NCBI GenBank assembly: GCA_963580285.1
Contig: OY757026.1
Coordinates: forward strand, 88,138,651 to 88,202,650
Length of the DNA stretch: 64,000 nt
Direction: 5' to 3'
From: Lucinisca nassula
Taxonomy: Eukaryota; Mollusca; Bivalvia; Lucinida; Lucinidae
Each line of letters starts with the position of its first letter. Position 1 is the first letter of the stretch. Below are positions 52,353-62,959 of this stretch, piece after piece. The position numbers and the translations under genes were made by a program. The notes beneath the pieces were generated by a model that saw only the letters and a list, made by a program, of their open reading frames with translations, did not search any database and was not told the DNA's origin.

Positions 52353-54455
52353 ATGGATTTTATAGATTTGCCCAGTATCTTCCGTGAGAGATCGGTGCTT
52401 TCTTCCATTCCTGCTTATTTTCAAAATACTGAAACACCTATAATTTGCTATAAATATAACAAACCTGTTAGATCTATCATTTTTAATTTCAATAAACTTG
52501 TTTCAGATCTTGATATTGATACTAATACTCCTGATTCATGTGATTGTAAAAACTCAAAGTATTGCTATCCTGCTGCTGGTCATGTAATTACTGGCAATTT
52601 GAAAATTATTCCTGATTCTAGGATAAGGAATATAATTTCTAAAGGACCGAAATATCGGTTTCCTTCTAAAATTGATTTCAGTAAATGTAGAGATGAAATC
52701 GCTGCTTCCTTGAATGAATTCGGTAATCGATGGTGTAAGCGAGAGTATGTTGAGTGTAAAGCCCTATTGGACTGGAAACTTAGCATTTTAAGACTAGTGA
52801 ATAAACGCATTTCTTTCTATTCTCAAAATACTAACTTATTACCTCCTAAGCCCAAGACGTCTTTACGTCATCTTAAACTAGGTATTCAAGAATTTCATAA
52901 GAAGTTTGTTTTGGCCCCTGCAGACAAGGCCGCTAACAACGTCGTCGTTGTGTGACGGCTCCACTATGTTAACACGCTTAAGCAGGAGCTTGGTGGTACT
53001 AAGGCCTATGAACTTCAGCCTTTGGCTGAAGAGAGAGCTATAGTAGATAAACATGTTTGTCTTTCAGCCACCAAGTTTGCTGTGTGTGTTAACGAAGGCC
53101 AAGACAAGCTTCCTACGCTATACTGGTTACCAAAACTTCATAAAAAACCTTACAAAGCACGGTTTATTGCAAATTCTAGCTCTTGCACTACCACTGAACT
53201 TTCTAAATTATTAACTTCCTGTCTTACTGCTATTAAAACGCATGTAATTAAATATTGTGATAAAGTCTTTGAAAGATCAGGAAGAAATCTGTTTTGGTCT
53301 ATAAAAAATTCGAATGAGGTTTTAAATAAATTGAAATCTAGACAGTTTCGTGCTTCTAGTCTGTCTACCTACGATTTTTCCACTCTTTACACTACACTTC
53401 CTCATAATCTTATAAAAGAAAAGCTTAATGATTTAATTGAATGGGCTTTTCACAGAGAAGATTCTCTCTATCTTGCATGTAATGTCAGAAATGCATTTTT
53501 CACTTCTAAAGAGCATAAGAATTATACACTTTGGTCATGTCAGAAAGTGTGTGATGCCCTCACCTTTCTACTTGACAATATTTATATTAGATTCGGTACT
53601 AAGTTATTTAGACAAATTGTGGGTATTCCGATGGGTACTAATTGCGCACCTCTTGTGGCTGATCTGTTCTTGTATTGTTATGAAAGAGACTTCATTTTGT
53701 CGCTTTCCATTGATAACCAATCTGAAATTATTGAAGCTTTTAGCTCTACTTCTAGATATTTAGATGATTTATTAAATATTGATAATACCTATTTTGATGG
53801 TTTGATCAGTCAGATTTACCCCCTTGAACTTCAGTTAAATAAAGCAAATTCTTCTGATACCGAGGCCCCGTTTTTGGATTTACATCTATCTATTGTAGAT
53901 GGATTTGTTTCGTGCAAAATTTATGATAAACGCGATGACTTTGATTTTGAGATTGTAAATTTTCCTTTTTTGGATGGTGATGTTCCTCGTGCGCCATCCT
54001 ATGGCGTTTATATTTCGCAATTAATTCGATTTGCTAGAGTGTGTAGTCATGTAACTGACTTCAACACTCGTAATAAATTATTAACGGCTAAACTCCTTAA
54101 TCAGGGTTATCGGTACCATAAACTACGCAAAGCCTTTTCAAAATTTTATAGACGCCATTCTGATTTAATTTCAAAATTCAATATTGGACTTAAATCTCTT
54201 CTGCAACAAGGTCTATCGGAACCCGAATTTTATGGTGACTTAGTATATAAATTCAGAAAAATATATAACCGCAATGACTTCAGCACCCAATTTCGTAAAA
54301 TCATTCTTCGATATAAAAAGATTGGGTACAACATGGATATTATACGACAGACTGCATGCATGGTAGTTAACCCAATCACGGTTGGCAACTTTGCTTCCCT
54401 CTTTAATTGCACGCCGGTGGGTCAGGCCTCAGATTCTATGACGGCTCCAACGTAA
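52353..54455 (+). pseudogene. Penelope-like reverse transcriptase, one UGA
   Basis: A single frame of about 700 codons is interrupted only by TGA at 52953-52955. The N-terminal third has a Cys-rich DSCDCKNSKYCYPAAGH block of unknown role and FVLAPADKAANNVVVV just before the stop. The RT shows LPTLYWLPKLHKKPYKARFI, the first Asp motif TYDFSTLYTTLPHNLI, then VGIPMGTNCAPLVADLFL, then the catalytic RYLDDLLNI, then FLDLHLSI. The DF.TLYT.LPH, MGT.CAP and FLD motifs are those of Penelope-like elements rather than LINEs. No GIY-YIG endonuclease follows; the frame ends normally after SDSMTAPT. Probably recently inactivated. Confidence 0.78.
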
Positions 54456-55150
54456 AGGCTTATTGAAAATTAAAGAGATAATGTTGGTTGGTGCCTGATG
54501 CTCTGTCTCTGGTCGGGCTCATCGGAGTCTAACTGTTGGTTTTCTTTTGCTCCAGCATTTCAGTGGTTTCTTGCTGTCGAGTCCTCACCGTTGTCTCACC
54601 TCTGTGGTTCTTTGATTTCTGTGTTCACGGAGATGTTGCACTGATGAGTTAGGAGGCCTTCATGCGGACTGAACAAATTATTTGTCTTAATCGCGACGGA
54701 AGTAAGGGCGAGGATTGTGGCCACGTAAAATCGATTTAAGCCCCCCAGTGGAAATCTTCCACTGACCGTTCCAAGGCGGCTCTTCCGTGGCATTTTATTT
54801 ATGTTGTTGTTTGTTACTTACTGTGTATATCACTTGTGTCTTTTAATTTTGGATGGCCATATGGCCATTTTGTGGGAAAGTAACTGTCCATATGGCCTTC
54901 CTTTGTTTAGGTTTCCATTATGGTCTGGTCGCTTAATGTTTGTATTTCTTTCCCTTTGGTGTCTTTTATGGATGGAGTAAGTTAATTGTATCAATTCCTG
55001 ATCTTTGTTTTACTTCTACTTTGTTACTTTGCCTTGTGTCGTCAGCTTGTCAGCGAGTGTGGACTGTCCGTACAGCTGGCAGACTGCTGGAAACACAATT
55101 GTTGTCAGATCTAGCCCTTTATTCTGTATTGTTGTTGGTAGACAATTGCC
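54456..55150 (+). other. 3' region of the Penelope-like element
   Basis: Non-coding. Parts (about 54870-55050) recur on the minus strand at 47255-47470 and weakly at 36800-36890, so it belongs to a repeat. Contains CCCCAGTGGAAATCTTCCAC with an inverted repeat near 54745. The exact end is not determined. Confidence 0.55.
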
Positions 55151-55486
55151 CGGTATATTAAAATGAAGGTCTCCCTGTTTCCCATGGCCTTGGTTCTTTT
55201 GTTCACCCTTTGGAAACTAAGTAACAGAAAACATTTGGATGGTTGAAATCGGAAGTGCAGGATAGCAAATGAGAAACACTGCAATAGAGTTTCGCAGTAC
55301 TTGGCTTTAACTAGGAAGCTAGGGAACAGAAGATGTTCTGAGGGCTTACTGAACTTGAAGTCCTCCGGTGGAACAATTTTGCTATTCTTCTAATCTTGGC
55401 CGGAGACATTGAATCTATCCCCGGTCCAAGATTTCGATGTGGGCAGTGCAAAAAATACTGCAAAGACTCTCAGAAATGGGTAGAAT

Positions 55487-56983
55487 GTGAGGACTGAAAA
55501 ACGTTTTCATTCCTCATGTTCTGATTTGGATAACAGTCAATTGTTAGAAATTGAATCTGGAGCTGGAACTTGGTACTGCAAAGATGACTGTGGTCTTTGC
55601 AGTGGTGGTGTACTTAATGGCCACAGAGCGGTTAAATGTGATCATTGTGAAATGTGGATACACACTGAATGTTCTTTCATTTCAGATGCGGAATATGGCA
55701 CTTTGGTAAACTCAAACTGCCAATGGATTTGTCCAAAATGCGAGGTGTGCAATTTTTCAGACTCCTTCAATGAATATATAGAACTGAGTAAGCCAAACAG
55801 ATTTGAACCTCTGTCAAAGGATAAGAAAGATAAATCTTCGACTGCTGATAAAACTAAGCCAAATTTTGTAAAAGGTTTGAAACTTAGCAGTATACACATA
55901 AATGGATTAAGAGGAAAAATTCTTGAACTATTAGCTTTCCCTGATACGTTTCAACCTCATATCGTGGCTATTCAAGAAACAAAGATTGACAGTTCAATTA
56001 ACACATCTGAGCTTTTCCCTGAAACTTCTCAGTACAGTGTCTATAGAAAAGACAGGAACTCTCATGGCGGTGGGGTGATGTTGCTCATTCATAGAAACAT
56101 CCCTCACATGCCTTGCATGGAACTGGAAAACAACACAGAATCGGTATGGGTTAAAGTTTTTGCAAATAAAACCTCTCACTTCGTAGCAAGTTGGTATCGA
56201 CCACCAAATGGTACGTTCGGAAACTTCCAGTTGTTTAAAGACCAGATGGATTGCATTAAGTCGCAGCATAAGGGTAAAAAACTCCCGGCTGTACATGATC
56301 TAGGTGACCTCAACTTCAGAGACATTGTTTGGCCTGACAGACTCAGCAAACAAGGCACAATGCTGAGTCAGTCTGAAGGACAAATATTAATTGACATTAT
56401 GAACGACCATGGATTAGAACAAATTGTTAACTTCCCCACTCGTGATAAGAACACATTAGATTTGATCCTTACGACTTTGCCAGGACAGTTTGAAGATATT
56501 CAGTCTCCGGATAAACTAAGTGTTCATGATATTGTCTCTGGATATTTAAAAATTCACATTCCACCAACAAAAAAACCTCGGAGGAAGGTATACTTGTATC
56601 AGAAAGGTGACTATGAAACTATGAGGAAGGATGCGCTCAGATTTGCAAGGGAGAATTACTTTAATGGTCATTCAGATGCTTGGTCTGTCCAGGAGAACTT
56701 CGACTTGATAACTTCTTTCATTCATACTTCGGCCGAAAATCATATCCCCTCAAAAACTAGTAGGTCTGTATCTTCGATTTCCTGGATTAAACCAGAGATA
56801 AGAAGAAAAATTCGCAGAAGGAATAAGATTCATGCAAAGGCAAAAAGGATAGGAAGTGGTAAACTCAGGACAAAATTTGAAAACTTGAGACGTGAAATCA
56901 AGACTGATATAAAAAATCAGCATGATTTGTATGTGAATTACTTGGTTGGTGATGTTAAGGCAAACCCCAGAGACTTCTACTGA
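55487..56983 (+). pseudogene. LINE ORF2 part 1: PHD finger and endonuclease
   Basis: This part would nick target DNA for LINE insertion. A one-base loss near 55493 cuts it from its upstream start (CGQCKKYCKDSQKWVECED). Residues about 10-90 hold Cys/His pairs of a PHD-like finger (CGLCSGG, CDHCEMWIHTEC, WICPKCEVC). The endonuclease follows: IHINGLRGK, IVAIQETKID (catalytic Glu), HGGGVMLLI, ASWYRPPNG, LGDLNFRDIVWP (Asp/Asn), NTLDLILT and SVHDIVSG, where SDH is usual. The frame ends in TGA where family members usually have an Arg codon (CGA), so this stop is probably a C-to-T change. Confidence 0.85.
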
Positions 56984-57014
56984 TATATTAATAGCCAGAA
57001 GAAAGATAGGCAAG

Positions 57015-60000
57015 GTATCCCCCCCTTAATAAAAGAGGAGGAAACGGGGTTGCTGAATCAGACTCTGAAAGGGCAGAGGAACTTGTTTGTCAATTCAATG
57101 ATGCGTTTAATAAAAATGAGTTCACGGAGGTTCCATTGACTGGAAGATCGGCCCCATTCATGGATAATATTGTTGTGTCAGCTGCAGGAGTAATTAGGTT
57201 ACTTCAAGGCTTAAACCCCAGTAAAGCCTTAGGACCTGATGAACTTCATCCTAGAGTCCTGAAGGAACTAGCAAATGAGTTAGGTCCAGTTTTTGCACAC
57301 TTGTTTCAACAGTCTCTTGATACGGGTGAAATCCCCAAAGAATGGCTCTTAGCGAACATTTGTCCACTCTTCAAAAAAGGAGATTGGGCTCTTGCCCGTA
57401 TTTATCGCCCTGTGTTCTGTGTAAATTGCTTGAAAATATAGTCTGCTCGAACATCATGGCCCACTTGGATGAACATAAACTTTTGTCAGACAGACAACAT
57501 GCATTCAGGAAAAGGCATAGTTGTGAAACTCAGCTGAGCACAGTTATTAATGACTGGGCAAAAATCTTGGACAAAGGGGGACAGGCATACATGTGATATC
57601 TCCCGATTTCGTCGGGATATCCCGATTTCGAACCCCATCTCCCGGTCTCCCGTCCGACGGCCCTAATCTCCCGACACGACAATTTTCCTATAGTAGTTTT
57701 CCGCCGACCGACCAATTTAGTGTTAACCACTGTAAAATACCTATGTATTTACGCTAGGCGGTATGCAGGTAAATTGCAATACACACCTGCACAAGTATAA
57801 TAACGCAATATGAAAAGAACGTACCGGTAAATACAATTATTAAAATGCAACCCGCAAACAAGCCGCAAACAATGTGATAAAAAGCGAGAAATTCAATAAG
57901 GAAGAAATGTGATGTTTGCATACATTTATTACTGATCACCGATTTGCTCAAGTTGCCAACGCAATTAAACCGTTTACACCCGAGGCGGGCCTTATTGATT
58001 AGCCGACAATTAACAATGTGAAAAGGTGTGAAAACTAGTCAATCAAGATGTTCCAGTAATAGCTTATTTAATCCCTTTGTAATTGACACGTGTAGACGCT
58101 AAATATTATTCCCGCCAAAACAGAGCAAAGCAGACGCTGTTTTTTTTCTACGCGTCTGTAAACCGTTATTCTTTTATTAATCATAGAACTGGGTAATTAC
58201 TTAGTGACATTTTCTATTTAAACCCGAGAAAAATATTTTTGCCGTTTTTAACGCAAGAAAGAAATATGCCCCATGTGACACCAATGAAAATTCGTGCATG
58301 CTTTTTTGGTCTTTGACAGGTGAACGCGCTAAATATTTTTCCCGCCAAAACAGAGCAGAGCAGACGCTGGTATTTTCTAAGCATCTGTATGTAGTTTTTC
58401 ATTTATTAATAAACATAGAACCGGAGTTTTGCAGGGTGAAATTTTCTATTCAAATCTGTTTCATTTTCAGCTTGCGAGAAAAAATATTTTTGCCGTGTTT
58501 TTAATGGATCTTTTATGAAAAAAATATGCCCCCAAGTTAAAACAATAAAAATCATGCATGCTTATTAGTTCCGACTAAGTTCCGAGGCACGTTTTGGGGA
58601 TTGATAAGAGAAGGGGTGTAAGAGTATGAGTAATTTTTTGCTATGCGGGTATATTGAACGTTGTTTTTTTCTGCCAGGTGCTAGGTGGGTATTTAACACC
58701 GATCTATTGGTCAGTGCTTGTTCTTTGATGTTCTTCCGAGAAATTGTCTCTATTAAAATACAAAATGGAAGATTGTCGTCTGCTGCTTTCTTTTTCCAAG
58801 CTTTTATAACATATTTTTGCAGAAAGGCAAACAGTGTGGACCGTCATCAGAATGCTCTGCAGTCTGATCTGGGCCCACACTGTTTTTCAAAAAAGATTTT
58901 TAATGCAGATGACAAAGCAGACAACAATTGTCGTGTTGGCAAGTTATGGGTGAAAAAGTGCTTCAGAGGTAAATTTTAACCAAAAATAACATCACTTTTT
59001 ACCGCGGAAAAATCTCCCGATTTGGGACCCCAATCTCCCTATCTGAAAATCAAAATCTCCCTATTTGGGTCTAAGAAAATATCACATGTATGGACAGGTG
59101 GACACATTTATTCTGGACTTTGAGAAGGCTTTTGACACCCCACCTCATGAACTTCTTAAATCTAAGTTATTTGGTTACGGAATTGGGGGGAAGACTCTCA
59201 TATGGATAGATTCCTTTCTTTGCTACAGAAAACAGCGTGTTGTTGTTAATGGTGAATCTTCAGAGTGGGCTCCAGTTTTGTCTGGAGTCCCACAAGGGAC
59301 TGTTCTTGGTCCGCTGTTGTTCTCCCTGTACATCAATGATATTTCCTCTGACATTGACTCAGAAATAAGACTGTTCGCAGATGACTGTGTTTGCTACCGG
59401 GAAATTAGAGATACAGATGACTCACTGAAACTTCAGAATGACATAGATAGATTAGGATGTTGGGCCCGAAAATGGGGTATGAGATTTCAGTCAGTTAAAT
59501 GCAACATTATGCAGATAACTAGGAAGAGATCTAATAAAGTTGAGGCTTCTTACACCTTAGAGGGAACGGTCCTCGAGAATGTGGACTCCATTAAATACCT
59601 TGGAGTGACAATTGCACACAACTTGAGATGGAATACTCATATTAGCAACATGTGTACTAAGGCAAATAGAACACTTGGATTCCTGAGGCGTAATCTTCAT
59701 CAGTGCCCTCAGGATGTAAAAGAGGCAGCATATAAAGGTCTTGTTCACCCAATCTTGGAATATGGCAGTTGTATCTGGGACCCCAGTGGAGTGGTCCTTA
59801 ACGAAGAAATTGAAAAAGTTTAGAATAGAGCTGCTAGATTTGTAACAGGCAATTTCTGCTTTGAAACTGGGAGCATGACTGGAATACTTGGAAACTTAAA
59901 ATGGGAGTCTCTCAAGAAAAGGAGGAAAGACAGTAGGCTCATCCTTTTATACAAAGGTCTAAAGGGTGCTGCTAGCATTCCAACAGATGACTTTGTCCCC

Positions 60001-60195
60001 CCGGCTAGGCACTGTAGAAATCACCATTCATTGGCGTTTCAGACCCTTACTGCAAGAACTGACATTTATAAAGAATCGTTCCTCCCCCGAACCATTAGAG
60101 ATTGGAATGCCCTTCCCGATTCGATTATTTCGACAGCCGAAGGTGCTGATGACTGTGTAACTAAGTTTACCTCTTTGGTTAGAGCTAGGGACTAA
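57015..60195 (+). pseudogene. LINE ORF2 part 2: reverse transcriptase, interrupted
   Basis: The first piece (to 57585) has LNPSKALGPDELHPRVLKEL, then IPKEWLLANICPLFKKGD, a frameshift near 57400, and LLSDRQHAFRKRHSCETQL. The second piece (59092-59823) resumes with VDTFILDFEKAFDTPPHELL (first Asp), LSGVPQGTVLGPLLFSLYIN, the catalytic LFADDCVCY and VDSIKYLGVTI. It stops at 59821, and the C-terminal part follows (59875-60195: LKWESLKKRRKDSRLILLYK, RTIRDWNALPDSII). The DNA element lies exactly between GGQ and VDTF; removing it with one target duplication leaves the frame intact at that point. The remaining stops show an old, dead copy. Confidence 0.85.
57586..59091. mobile_element. 1.5-kb TIR element inside the LINE
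   Basis: CATACATGTGATAT at the left and its near-exact complement at the right, flanked by GGACAGG (57579-57585 and 59092-59098). It could be an 8-bp duplication with one change, which would suggest hAT-like mobility. The interior has a tandem duplication of about 235 bp (58090-58320 and 58320-58560, TTCCCGCCAAAACAGAGC). A CAAACAGTG-type foldback lies at 58828-58888. No transposase. Confidence 0.8.
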
Positions 60196-60211
60196 CTTCC
60201 CATATCACAAG

Positions 60212-60360
60212 CCCTGGTGTATGAATGTCATTTGACGTGTCACCAGTAACAATTCTGATTAACAAATATGCATATTTAATCCACTAGTCTAGTGGATTAC
60301 CAAATTTAATACATGACGTTATTACATTCTCAGACGCAACGTCAAATGATAAAACACCTT
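60212..60360. repeat. Short MITE before VPS8 exon
   Basis: GGTGTATGAATGTCATTTGA and AACGTCAAATGATAAAACACC form imperfect inverted ends; AATCCACTAGTCTAGTGGATT is a palindrome at its centre. Part of it resembles 39205-39245. Confidence 0.6.
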
Positions 60361-60389
60361 AGGCTGTAACACCTATCATCTGTTTTCAG

Positions 60390-60488
60390 TACCACGCCTT
60401 CAGTTTCATCAGTACAATACTGAACAGTGAGAGATTTACTGCTGAAGAGAAAACCAGTGTCCAGGCTGAGGCTCTTAGAAACTTGCAG
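60390..60488 (+). CDS. VPS8: VPS8 exon (last visible)
   Basis: This is a 99-nt exon of 33 codons in phase 0, with acceptor CTGTTTTCAG and donor GTAAGA. It encodes YHAFSFISTILNSERFTAEE, then KTSVQAEALRNLQ. This matches the VPS8 segment with F.(Y/F)I..IL followed by AEEK.SV. The previous intron (50282-60389) contains the Penelope-like element and the CR1-like LINE, both in the same orientation as the gene. The rest of VPS8, including the C-terminal RING, would lie beyond the window. Confidence 0.9.
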
Positions 60489-60701
60489 GTAAGATTATCC
60501 CTTGTTCATTCTTTAAGGGGAAAGGATACACTGTCAGAGGTAGGCAGTCATTTCAGAAATATATTTGTCTCCCTTAATCACAAATGTCTACTCAGGAGCA
60601 AATTATATCCTTAACATTAGGAAAACATGTCAGCGTGTAATAACGGTGTCCAACATGATGTCAGAAATGACACATTTTAGGTAAAAAATTAATATCTTTC
60701 T
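60489..60701. other. Intron with a diverged foldback-MITE trace
   Basis: GTCTCCCTTAATCAC and CAGGAGCAAATTATATCCTT resemble the foldback MITE of 25826-26061. Otherwise nothing. Confidence 0.4.
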
Positions 60702-61400
60702 TATTATCCCCATGCCTTCGGGGATATTGTGAACGCCTCCGTCCATCTGTCCCTCCGTCTGTCCGTCATGCTATCTCTTCCTTAACCACCAGTCGGAATG
60801 TAACCAAATTTGGTACACAGCTTCCTTACATGATGAGGGCGTGCAGCGTCACATTTATTTTTGGCCCCGCCCCAGGGGCCTTGGGGAGGGTCAAAAGGTC
60901 AAATATCAATTAAATTCAATTTCAAAGTCAATTTTAAAGATTTTGAAACCAAACTTTGCATAAGTAATGATTAATGATATATGTAACACATATTGAACGG
61001 GATTTTGGCTGCGACCCCTGGGTCATGCCCAAGGGGTCGGACTTGGTGGGGGGGGGGGGGGGGGGGGGGGATGAGGGGGTTAAAATTCAAATTTTACCGA
61101 ATATAGTCATATGGAATGTCAAATTGAAGGGGGTTATTAGTAGAATACAATACAAATAAAATTTTGACCCTGGGGTCAGATTGGGGCCCTGGGGGAGGGG
61201 TCAAAGGGTCATAATTTTAAGTTTTTTGGAACATAGTCATGTGGCATATCAAACTGAAGGGCATGATTAGTAGAATATAATACAGGTAATATTTTGACCC
61301 TGGGGTCTAATTAGGGCCCAGGGTGAGAAGTTTTCGGTACTTGGCCCCTCTGTAGAAAGCGTGGGGATTTGCGATGGCGCGCCATCGACAGTATTCTTGT
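60702..61400 (+). mobile_element. Tandem-core element, family E
   Basis: 5' TATCCCCATGCCTTCGGGGA, then GTCCATCTGTCCCTCCGTCT and GTCCGTCATG. Core units of roughly 120 bp have GGGTCAAAGGGTCA and TTTTGACCCTGGGGTC. The 3' end is GCGTGGGGAT, the hairpin CGATGGCGCGCCATCG, then CTTGT. Contains a run of 23 G (61048-61070). Confidence 0.72.
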
Positions 61401-61409
61401 TTCTGCTTT

Positions 61410-61590
61410 CAACATAGATCGTGGGTGCTTGTTAGAACCGCCTCATTGAGGCGGTTCTAACCAGTACCCACAATCTATGTTTTTGATTAAAATAAGGCAG
61501 ATAATGTATACCCCTGTAAACCCCAGTTTTCTCTATATAAAGTGGAGTTTAGGGGATGTTCATTTCACAGACTTGTTAACATGATGAAGA
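61410..61590. repeat. Dispersed repeat Y (copy 2)
   Basis: TTAGAACCGCCTCATTGAGG hairpin with GTGGGTGCTTG and complement, then GTTTTCTCTATATAAAGTGG; as at 33205-33385. Confidence 0.7.
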
Positions 61591-61844
61591 GTAGACCCCC
61601 TTTTTGAGAGACCCCTTTTTTGAGTAGACCCCCTTTTTGAGAGGTGCTTGTTTGATAGGAAAGTTAACAGAAAGTCCCAAAACTTACTTTCTTTGCAGAA
61701 TATAGCAGAATTCATACCCGGAGTATCCAGACCCTTTCATTTCGACCCCCACTCTCACCCTGCAACCCTGGGGTGGTTGGGTGAGGCAAAGGTGTTGTGT
61801 ACAGGCCTACTAGCAAAACCTATAAAACATATAATAACCTATAA

Positions 61845-61986
61845 TTAGGGCCCCGCACTGAAAGTCTTGGTGCCCTATAGTAATCACTCAGTCTGTCTGT
61901 CTGTCCATCCGTCTGTCCGTCCACAAATTTTCCTACTCCTCTGATAGCGCTGCCGGGGCCCTAGTCAGTTTCACTGACAGCTCTAG
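61845..61986 (+). mobile_element. Minimal element of the tandem-core type, without core
   Basis: Only about 140 bp: 5' AGGGCCCCGCACTG, then (GTCT)n and GTCCATCCGTCTGTCCGTCC, then CCGGGGCCCT, the hairpin GTCAGTTTCACTGAC, AGCT and CTAG. It shows all parts of the architecture except tandem units. Confidence 0.65.
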
Positions 61987-62639
61987 TTTTGGGTCAGTCC
62001 TATAAAACCTTTATTTTGTTATAAAAAAAAAAAAAAAAAAACACTGTAAAAAAAAACCTGTGTTTTTTAAAAACAAAAACAAAACAAAACAAAAAAATAC
62101 ATTTTTCACTTTTTGAACCTTCTAACTTTTGAAATTAAAAAAACAAAAAAACGACAAAAAAGCATCAAGAAATTGTAATTTGTTTCCTCCCTTGCTCAGA
62201 CTTTGTAAAATACTGATCAACAAGATGAGTAATTGCTGTACAAAATCAAATATAAGCCAGCGCATGACAAAATCTACAAGATGTCTTGAGCGACCAGTGA
62301 AGATTGTGCATTTGCCTAATCTGATCAGAGTCTTCGCTGATTGCATGTATCCAGGGTGACCCTGGGGTCAGATTGGGGCCCTGGGGGAGGGGTCAAAGGC
62401 TAATATCTATGCAAAGAGACATAAGCAAAAGGTCTTGTCATAGTGGATGGGTGCGCAGGTTGATTTGAGTCTCTGCTGGGCGCAACGTTCTTATTGTAGG
62501 TTTTGTCATGCGTCGGTTAATATTTTTTTCAGTATTGGATATTTATGTGAATATGGAAGAACATGCAAATAGCCTACATTTTAAAGAAAAACCTTTACTT
62601 TCAAAGTGCATCGTGGCATCCAACTGATACTAGCTTACA
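61987..62639. other. Intron, A-rich, with diverged repeats
   Basis: Poly-A and AAAAC runs at 62022-62100. About 62250-62340 and 62430-62540 resemble 42805-42930. No gene seen. Confidence 0.45.
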
Positions 62640-62884
62640 GGGCCCAGTTGTTCAAAGCATCGTTAACTTAACGAGCTCGTTAGTGGTCATATTGTTAAGT
62701 GTTCTAGCAAGTTTAACATTTAAAATTTTGGTATTTTTGCTGAAAAAATGTGAGCAGCTTTTGCAAATGCAAAAGCTGCTCACATTTTTTCAGCAAAAAT
62801 TTCAACATATTTGCCATATTTAATGATCACCGATTTAACGATACGTTAACTAACGACGTCGTTAGTTTTGAACAACTGGCCCCA
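62640..62884. mobile_element. MITE with GGCCCAGTTGTTCAAA ends (copy 2), internal palindrome
   Basis: Same ends as 38536-38732. Its centre is a perfect palindrome with 33-bp arms (62733-62765 and 62768-62800) and a 2-nt loop, which copy 1 lacks. Confidence 0.85.
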
Positions 62885-62959
62885 GGTCTTCTTGCAGCAG
62901 ATAAGGTTGTTATTTTTTCAGTTTCTACATATTGTTTTGTTGTGGATCCAGTTTGCGTT

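Larger units (their letters stand above)
55340..60200 (+). mobile_element. CR1-like LINE with nested DNA element
   Basis: ORF2 order is PHD-like finger, APE-type endonuclease, reverse transcriptase, C-terminal domain, all in VPS8 orientation. The start region encodes NNFAILLILAGDIESIPGP, a signature found before the finger in CR1/L2-group proteins. Several frameshifts and stops are present. A 1.5-kb TIR element splits the RT (57586-59091). Borders are approximate and no target duplication was found. Confidence 0.82.

Noticed and set aside
54640..54685. Hammerhead ribozyme (CTGATGAG in the Penelope-like 3' region)
   Set aside because: The GAAA core strand and pairing stems II and III do not fit; only the 8-mer matches, so chance is likely.
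61648..61848. Possible next VPS8 exon after TTTCTTTGCAG at about 61697
   Set aside because: The translation has no VPS8 resemblance, and the region resembles the repeat also seen at 25980-26010.
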